The notes below the pieces were generated by a model. It saw only the letters and a list, made by a program, of their open reading frames with translations, had not been told where the DNA came from and ran no database searches. A stretch of 25,933 nt of DNA from an archaeon. Lineage in GTDB: Archaea > B1Sed10-29 > JAJSAI01. Where the stretch lies: assembly GCA_024274695.1 (NCBI GenBank), contig JAJSAI010000024.1, positions 1 through 25,933 on the forward strand, given 5' to 3'. Positions 20,895 through 25,933 of the stretch are shown piece after piece. The position numbers and the translations under genes were made by a program. Position 1 is the first letter of the stretch, and each line of letters starts with the position of its first letter.

Positions 20895-23575
20895 CCGGAC
20901 ACCACCATGGGCACTGTCTCAACGTACGACTGTCTTATCATGGCTCCCACTGGCTTGTCAGCAGTCAGGTTGAACAAGTTTCCTGGGTCATAGCCTGCCA
21001 CCACCTGGTACCTGGAAACGTTGTACGTGCTGCTCCCAACGGTCACAGTAGTATTGTCCTGCAGCCCCAGTATCATGTAGTAGAACCCGCTGTACTGCAG
21101 GGGGAACATGAGCCTCTTTGAGGTCCCTGACGGCAGCACGAGCGGTGATGTTCCGTCAGCATACCATGCTATAACAGACCCTGCCAGGGGAGAGTCTGAG
21201 ATAACCTCAACCGAGGCGAACGGGTTGTCCGGGAAGGACGCGGTCACCCCGCAGGCGGTGGTGAGAGTGTCAATATCCGTGGTAAAGCTTCCCTTGGCAG
21301 GGATTACGGTGTTGTACCTGCATTCTATGTTCTGGCAGACAGAGTACCCGCTCCCGAGATCCTGGCACTCTCCGTAGTTTGCTGGCCTGACTATCAGCGT
21401 CACGTTGGCGTTCCCGAGAGGAGAGGACAAGAGGATGTTAGACCCCCACTTCTCGTACAACGGGGCGTACGCGTGCGTGAACAGGGACTCTTCAGAGTAT
21501 ATCACCGCGTTCTCCCCGTCGGGCTTCGCGTACGCGTGGCCCGAACCAGAGTACTCTATCTCAACAAGACCGTTTGTCACGGCAACGTACCTGCTGACAC
21601 TGCCGTTGTCCGCGAGGGCTCCCGAGTAAGTGCTCCTCTGGCCCCCGTTGGAGTAGTACGACGTGATCGTGTACGCTCCCCCCTGGTCCGCTGAAAGCAG
21701 GTAGTAGTCTGACGCGTACCCTGAAGCGTACCACTTCTTTCCTGAAGAAACATAGCCCATGGTGAAGGACTGCCATATGGGCGCCAGGGAAAGCGCGACA
21801 CTATTGTTACACTCTACCACTATCTTCCGCGGGTAATAACTCCATCCCGCGAAGGAGCTCACCTGCAGTGCCGTGACCCCTGAAACCGTTGCCGTGGTGG
21901 TGGCAGGAGTTCCCCCGGACGACCTGTACGCGGTTATGTTGCAGGACGCGGTCCCGTTGGCAGGGGCTAGCACCAGCACCGTGCTCCCGCTCTCGGCAGT
22001 AGCGTAAATCGTCTTCCCCGTAGAGAGAGTTCCCGATTCTGCCGGCGCGGCCCTTACCTCAAACGCCTTCTCTGCCTGCAGGTTCCACACCTGGTCTGCC
22101 ACGCGCACGGTCCAGTTGCCCGTGGGATCATCGGTCGTGATATTGTATGATCCGAGGAACCTCGTCTGGTTTGAGACAAAGTGCTGTTTTTGTGTTCCTG
22201 AAGAGTCCACAAGGTAGAGGTCGTACGTTGAAGTCCCGTTGGTCATGTTAACCTCGTAGTAGACCGTGCTGGGGCAGTTGTAGAACAGGGGGGCGTTCAC
22301 GCTCACGGTCTTCGGGGCCAGCGAGGGCCGTATCGTGTCAGTGTAAAAGAATGCTCCGGCAAAGCTTTTCCTTGCCCTTGAGGAGCTTGTTTCAAGCTCT
22401 GTTATCTGAATCCACGCGCTCCCGTCCCAGAGTTCTGCGTTCAGGTCGTACCCGTCATCCGTTATCAGGGCCATTACCCTGTTGGAATTAGGGTCAGGGT
22501 ACAGTTCTATCTCTCTTGGGTCCGTTGTCCCTGTGAGCATTGGCGCTTCAGCGCTCCATGTGCTCCCGTCCCACGTTCTGTAGTACGCGGGGTCAATGTT
22601 CCGTCTCCCGTAAACAACTACAGCCTTTTCAATGGTATAGTACGCTAGCCCGAAGTCAGGCCTCCAGCTCGCTTCAATGTTGGTGTTCAGCTCAGTGTTA
22701 GCTCCCCACTTGCTTCCGTCCCACGGCTGGCAGTTGATATCACTCGCGGCATCAAGAGAACAGAACATCATCCCTTCTCCTGCCGGCGCGGCCCTCAGTT
22801 TTATCCACCTCGGCCACGCTCCCACGCTGTTCAGGCTGGCCTGGGCGCTCCATGTGCTCCCGTCCCACACCCTGTATTTCGGGATGTTGTTCGCCTCTCC
22901 CCAGACGACTACAGCATGTCCTGTGTCGTGCTCGAAGGCAACGTCAAAATCCTGGTACCAGTAGTACCCAGTGCTGCCGAGCAGTACAGGAGAGCTCCAT
23001 CCCGTTCCGTCCCATGTCTGCGCGTACAGGTTGTAGTTAGCGTCCAAGGAGACCGCGACCGCCCTCGTGCTGTTGTACACCTCCAGGCGAACCCAGTAAA
23101 TGCTGGAGGAAGGAAGAGGGTTGAGGGACTGCTGGCTTCCCAGCGTGCTCGTGCCGGAGTCCCACACCCTGTACTTTAGGGTGCTCGTGCCGTCATAGTA
23201 TACTATCATCGCATTGCCAGTGTCGTTAAAGTACGCGATGTCAAACGGCCGGTACGTTGTGGCAACACCCGGCCCTCCGAGCAGCATCGGACCCTCCCAT
23301 CCTGTCCCGTTGAAAAAGTACAGCACGAGAACACCGTTCCCATTGTAGAACCCGAGCAAGGCCTCCTTGTATTCCGGGCTGGTCTTCAGGACCTTCCAGT
23401 AGTTGTTGCTGGCTCCCGCGTCAGGAAGGCTCTGTTCCGCGCCCCACGTGTTATCCCACACACGGTACCTGGGAACAGTCGCCGCTCCAGAGTCATAGTA
23501 AGACGCCACGAAAGACGCGGAATAGGATAATCCTAGCAGGACTGCCAGCACAGCAAGCGTTACACTCAAGCGCAT
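20891..23575 (-). CDS. Large secreted propeller-repeat protein (894 aa), filament adhesin candidate
   Basis: A Sec-type signal peptide (about residues 1-20) precedes eight repeats centred on a Trp-Asp motif, at about residues 38, 87, 136, 187, 235, 284, 333 and 382. This is a very regular ~49-residue period. Odd copies read YRVWDGSTW-like and even copies AQTWDG/CQPWDG-like, so the true unit may be a ~98-residue pair. Such a period fits beta-propeller blades. About 490 residues follow, beta-rich and Ser/Thr/Tyr-rich with many sequons. No membrane anchor or pilin signal is present. It lies between two Glu5 pilin genes and overlaps both, so it is probably exported with the filament. An adhesin or tip role is inference. 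Confidence 0.75.
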   Translation of the reverse strand: MRLSVTLAVLAVLLGLSYSASFVASYYDSGAATVPRYRVWDNTWGAEQSLPDAGASNNYWKVLKTSPEYKEALLGFYNGNGVLVLYFFNGTGWEGPMLLGGPGVATTYRPFDIAYFNDTGNAMIVYYDGTSTLKYRVWDSGTSTLGSQQSLNPLPSSSIYWVRLEVYNSTRAVAVSLDANYNLYAQTWDGTGWSSPVLLGSTGYYWYQDFDVAFEHDTGHAVVVWGEANNIPKYRVWDGSTWSAQASLNSVGAWPRWIKLRAAPAGEGMMFCSLDAASDINCQPWDGSKWGANTELNTNIEASWRPDFGLAYYTIEKAVVVYGRRNIDPAYYRTWDGSTWSAEAPMLTGTTDPREIELYPDPNSNRVMALITDDGYDLNAELWDGSAWIQITELETSSSRARKSFAGAFFYTDTIRPSLAPKTVSVNAPLFYNCPSTVYYEVNMTNGTSTYDLYLVDSSGTQKQHFVSNQTRFLGSYNITTDDPTGNWTVRVADQVWNLQAEKAFEVRAAPAESGTLSTGKTIYATAESGSTVLVLAPANGTASCNITAYRSSGGTPATTTATVSGVTALQVSSFAGWSYYPRKIVVECNNSVALSLAPIWQSFTMGYVSSGKKWYASGYASDYYLLSADQGGAYTITSYYSNGGQRSTYSGALADNGSVSRYVAVTNGLVEIEYSGSGHAYAKPDGENAVIYSEESLFTHAYAPLYEKWGSNILLSSPLGNANVTLIVRPANYGECQDLGSGYSVCQNIECRYNTVIPAKGSFTTDIDTLTTACGVTASFPDNPFASVEVISDSPLAGSVIAWYADGTSPLVLPSGTSKRLMFPLQYSGFYYMILGLQDNTTVTVGSSTYNVSRYQVVAGYDPGNLFNLTADKPVGAMIRQSYVETVPMVVSG

Positions 23576-24642
23576 TCTCTCACCTCAAAGGAGGTTGTTC
23601 TCACATCGGTCGAGTCGTTCAGTTCTACGAGGTACGTTCCTGGAACGAGATTGTTCGTGACGAGATAGTACTGCACGTTCCCCGAGGAATCCGTTTGAAC
23701 GTCCTTAGGGAATCCGGTCAAGGGAGTTCCTCCGACGGAGACGTTCAGGGTGACAATACTGTTAGGATCCCATCCGCTGCCAGTGATGTTGACTATCTTG
23801 CCCTGGTAGAACACGTCCCACGGCACGGTATAGCCAGGGTCCTTGTACGTCTGCACGGTGTACACCGGGCGCGTGTAGTTCCCTGTCACTATCGTGGAAT
23901 TGTAAACGTTAACCTCTACCTCAAGGTACTCGGTAGCATTAGCCCCTGAAACAACTATCGTCGCATAGTGTATTCGAGGAGAAGCGTTGTAGGGGACTGC
24001 AACGGTCGCGTTAAAGTACTCCCTGCCCTGAGAGAGTATGACCGCGGTCGCGTTAGACAACGTGACCCAAGAGCCCACCTCTCCCGTCACGTTCATGGTA
24101 ATCCCCACGCTCCCGTCAAGATAGTTTGACACCGAGTACTGGAATGTGCTGGTGTTTCCTGCGGGAACGCTCAGGTACTGGTAGTGGGGGTCAACCACTA
24201 TGGAGAGATAAGGTGTTATGATAACGTACCCATCGTCAGACATATAGACATTGAAAACGTAGACCCCCGGGCCGTCGGGCCACGAGCCCCTGAGCCTGGC
24301 GTTGGTCGTCTTCCACACGTCATTGTATCCTGAGCTTGTTTCTACACGCAGGTTTATCTCCCTCTCGCTAGCCCCGGCGCCCGCCCACGCGGGCTTTCCT
24401 ATGTACGACTCGTTCCATACCACTCCTGCAGGAACCGTTCCCCTCACTCTAGCTATTGACCCTGGGCCCTGCGCGTAAACGTACTCTGCCGCGCTGGCCA
24501 GGTCGTTAACGAGCTTCCTGGCCTGCACGAGGGTGGTGTCCGTCTGAGACGTTTTCAGCGCGGTCCAGACGAAAGGCAACAGCAAGAGTCCTGCGAACGC
24601 GAGCACGAGCAGTAGCTCTATCGCAGCCTGCCCTCTTCTCAT
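23566..24642 (-). CDS. Type IV pilin with Ig-like C-terminal domain (358 aa), first gene of the operon
   Basis: ATG 24642 gives MRRGQAAIELLLVLAFAGLL, a classical class III signal (RRG|QAAIE with Glu5). A TTG 21 nt upstream adds only a non-helical stretch, and a TATA box at 24665-24672 is 27 nt before the ATG, so the message is probably leaderless. The ectodomain is large for a pilin. Residues about 150-230 are beta-rich with many sequons, and the last ~80 residues (GKIVNITGSGWDPNSIVTL, TDSSGNVQYYL) form an Ig-like repeat typical of archaeal surface proteins. It heads a co-directional operon down to 13847. Confidence 0.82.
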   Translation of the reverse strand: MRRGQAAIELLLVLAFAGLLLLPFVWTALKTSQTDTTLVQARKLVNDLASAAEYVYAQGPGSIARVRGTVPAGVVWNESYIGKPAWAGAGASEREINLRVETSSGYNDVWKTTNARLRGSWPDGPGVYVFNVYMSDDGYVIITPYLSIVVDPHYQYLSVPAGNTSTFQYSVSNYLDGSVGITMNVTGEVGSWVTLSNATAVILSQGREYFNATVAVPYNASPRIHYATIVVSGANATEYLEVEVNVYNSTIVTGNYTRPVYTVQTYKDPGYTVPWDVFYQGKIVNITGSGWDPNSIVTLNVSVGGTPLTGFPKDVQTDSSGNVQYYLVTNNLVPGTYLVELNDSTDVRTTSFEVRECA

Positions 24643-24664
24643 GCTAGAACAAAAGAAGGGCAAG

Positions 24665-24672
24665 TATTATAA
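24665..24672 (-). promoter_or_regulatory. TATA box of the large pilus operon (leaderless)
   Basis: Minus-strand TTATAATA, about 27 nt before ATG 24642. No other convincing promoter was seen inside the operon down to 13847. Confidence 0.5.
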
Positions 24673-24721
24673 GGATTACCTTTCCGCTCCGAGTGAACTG
24701 CCAGGCAGGCTCGTGAGAGAA

Positions 24722-24731
24722 CCTATTTATT
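24722..24731 (+). promoter_or_regulatory. TATA box of tRNA-Leu
   Basis: CCTATTTATT lies 27-36 nt before the first base of the tRNA, the usual distance for archaeal tRNA promoters. Confidence 0.5.
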
Positions 24732-24757
24732 CCAACGGTTCGGAAAAAGTAGTGGCC

Positions 24758-24897
24758 GCGGGGGTGCCCTAGCCTGGTCCATGGGGCCGGACTTAAGAAA
24801 CCCTTTTCCGCTGGGCGCGCGAAAGCGTTTACGGGAAAAGGGGTTGGAGGCATCCGGTGGCTTAGTGCCATCACGGGTTCAAATCCCGTCCCCCGCA
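24758..24897 (+). tRNA. tRNA-Leu(UAA) with 54-nt intron
   Basis: Acceptor GCGGGGG pairs with CCCCCGC and the discriminator is A. The anticodon stem CCGGA/TCCGG closes the loop CTTAAG plus A, anticodon TAA. The intron is 24798-24851, after position 37, the canonical archaeal site. Its ends pair (CCCTTTTCC with GGAAAAGGG), as expected for a bulge-helix-bulge splicing motif. The long variable arm (TGGC TTAG TGCCA) and T arm (ACGGG-TTCAAAT-CCCGT) confirm a class II leucine tRNA. CCA is not encoded. Intron borders could shift by one base. Confidence 0.95.
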
Positions 24898-24909
24898 CTC
24901 GCTCTAACT

Positions 24910-25722
24910 TCAGCGGCGTTTTCCCTTTCCCCTCTTCCTTATCTCCTCGCCTATCCTCAGTTTTTCAAGGTCACGCTTCCGCTGGGCAGCGAGCCTGGCC
25001 CTGGACATTTCTCCTGCCTTTTGAAGGGATGCGAGCGTTGCCTCCTGCACGGTAAGAGTATGGACTGCATTGAGCGCTTTTTCTGTCAGGCTCCGTTCCC
25101 TTTCCATGAGCTCTTTTATTCTCTTCTTGTCTTTCTCTGTTGCTGTTCCCGTTTTGACTTTTTTCATGAGCCCTGCAACCTCTCTCATTATCTGCTCTCT
25201 TTCTTCTTTCAGTCTCGGGAGCTCGGACCTCAGCTCGGACATTTTTTCAAGGATCCCCTGCCGTGTTTCCTCAATCTTTTCCGGAGAGAACACTGCTCCC
25301 AGGTATCCTGCGGATGCCTTAACGTTCCCAGTCGCTCCGGAGTTTATCTCGTTCATCCTGATGGTCAGCAGTCCCATCCTGATATCCCTTTCTGTCCTGC
25401 TTAGCCTGCCCTCTTCAGCCATCCTCGCCAGCCGGGTCCTCTCCTTCGCGATCTCCTGGGCCGTCCTGAACCTGCCGTATTCTTTTTCCAGTTCACGGGT
25501 TATCCTCTTCCTTAGGCTTGCTATCCTCTGCTCTTGCTCCCGTATCAAACGCTCCTTCTCTTCAATCTGCCGCTCCAGCGCAAGGTCCTCAACGCCTTCC
25601 TCTAGCGCCTGCCTGGTGAGCTCCATGAACTGTTTGCTCATGGCAGTCTCCGTTCTCTCCTGCTCCTCCTTCAAGCGGTTCAGTTCCTTGAACAATTCTT
25701 CAAGCTTTTCCTTTTCTGCCAT
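24910..25722 (-). CDS. Unrecognised coiled-coil protein (270 aa)
   Basis: Almost the whole chain is charged helix rich in Glu, Arg, Lys and Leu. A short glycine-containing break lies near residues 127-140 (NSGATGNVKASAGYLGAV), so two long coiled-coil arms are separated by a hinge. The tail is strongly basic (KRGKGKRR). There is no membrane segment or signal peptide. A minus-strand TATA box at 25742-25751 lies about 25 nt before the ATG and no ribosome binding site is visible, so it is probably leaderless and monocistronic. It could be a structural or nucleic-acid-associated protein; no family is recognised. Confidence 0.65.
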   Translation of the reverse strand: MAEKEKLEELFKELNRLKEEQERTETAMSKQFMELTRQALEEGVEDLALERQIEEKERLIREQEQRIASLRKRITRELEKEYGRFRTAQEIAKERTRLARMAEEGRLSRTERDIRMGLLTIRMNEINSGATGNVKASAGYLGAVFSPEKIEETRQGILEKMSELRSELPRLKEEREQIMREVAGLMKKVKTGTATEKDKKRIKELMERERSLTEKALNAVHTLTVQEATLASLQKAGEMSRARLAAQRKRDLEKLRIGEEIRKRGKGKRR

Positions 25723-25741
25723 GCTCTTATTATTGTTGAAC

Positions 25742-25751
25742 CCTTTTATCC
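25742..25751 (-). promoter_or_regulatory. TATA box of the coiled-coil gene (leaderless)
   Basis: Minus-strand GGATAAAAGG, centred about 25 nt before ATG 25722. Confidence 0.45.
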
Positions 25752-25785
25752 CTTTGGCAGAGGAAGGAACCCAGAAGCAGAGATG

Positions 25786-25806
25786 AAAAACAGTAGGTGC
25801 CCCTTA
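25786..25806. repeat. Remnant tail of the two-hairpin repeat
   Basis: AACAGTAGGTGCCCCTTA differs by one base from the tail of copy A (11260-11277). Upstream, AGGAACCCAG at about 25765-25774 resembles one arm of hairpin 2 without its partner. This suggests a decayed unit lying in tandem before the intact copy B. Confidence 0.5.
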
Positions 25807-25827
25807 TTCGGGTGAGGAGGGTAAAGA

Positions 25828-25933
25828 AAAATTTAGAAGGGAAAGGGGTAATAGGGGAATACCAAAAGGCGAAGCCTTTTGGATTATCCAAGAACCCAGG
25901 GGGTTCTTGGTATAAAACCGTAGGTTGTCCCTA
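25828..25933. repeat. Two-hairpin repeat element, copy B (may continue past the window)
   Basis: Hairpin 1 is CCAAAAGGC (25862-25870) with GCCTTTTGG (25874-25882), loop GAA. After five bases, hairpin 2 is CCAAGAACCC (25888-25897) with GGGTTCTTGG (25901-25910), loop AGG, all perfect. The flanks align with copy A (GAAGGGAAAGGGGTAATAGG upstream, GTAGGTTGTCCCTA downstream). No reading frame is present between 25723 and the window end. Confidence 0.75.

Noticed and set aside
24642-24663. TTG start at 24663 for the first pilin of the large operon
   Set aside because: It adds MPFFCSS before a perfect class III signal and leaves the TATA box too close to the start. ATG 24642 fits both.
24644-24898. 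Minus-strand frame of 84 codons across tRNA-Leu
   Set aside because: It lies on the complement of a complete tRNA gene and its GTGFEPV-like start is the usual artefact of translating a tRNA 3' end.

Overview
This window is archaeal and looks like a DPANN-type or related lineage. The archaeal assignment is firm: it has transcription factor E, the archaeal tRNA methyltransferase Trm56, a class I lysyl-tRNA synthetase, class III (prepilin-type) signal peptides, a tRNA-Leu with an intron after position 37, GGTGA-type ribosome binding sites and archaeal TATA boxes. The finer placement is inference. Coding density is high. Genes inside operons overlap by ATGA/GTGA and carry GGTGA or GGAGG sites. 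Most operon-leading genes have a TATA box about 25 nt before the start codon, so they are probably leaderless.

Layout. (1) 1-4541, + strand: the end of a pilus operon. It holds the C-terminus of a GspF/TadC-like platform protein, six small single-helix pilin-like proteins, a 37-residue coiled-coil miniprotein and two tandem Lrp-type regulators. (2) 4586-6919: a TrmB-family regulator, a complex regulatory gap (leader peptide, strong hairpin, two TATA boxes), and a PEP-utilizing-type protein split into a helical subunit and a phosphohistidine subunit. (3) 6939-13241: two polyprenyl diphosphate synthases, class I LysRS with an upstream coiled-coil gene, tRNA-Lys(CUU), Trm56, TFE and a KaiC-like ATPase with an altered Walker A. 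(4) 13340-24642, - strand: a second pilus/secretion locus. Reading from its promoter it has a major-type pilin with an Ig-like tail, an 894-residue secreted protein with eight ~49-residue propeller-type repeats, four more pilin-like proteins, a coiled-coil membrane protein, a secretion ATPase and two platform proteins. A separately promoted pilin follows. (5) 24758-25933: intron-bearing tRNA-Leu(UAA), a coiled-coil gene and a repeat element.

The genes suggest a cell that invests heavily in surface filaments. Two distinct Tad/type IV-like systems are present, one with regulators in its own operon and one carrying a likely adhesin. The least explained feature is a ~100-bp repeat family of two adjacent hairpins. 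One copy lies between tRNA-Lys and a duplicated piece of its 3' end, and another closes the window. The stems of the two copies differ by compensatory changes.
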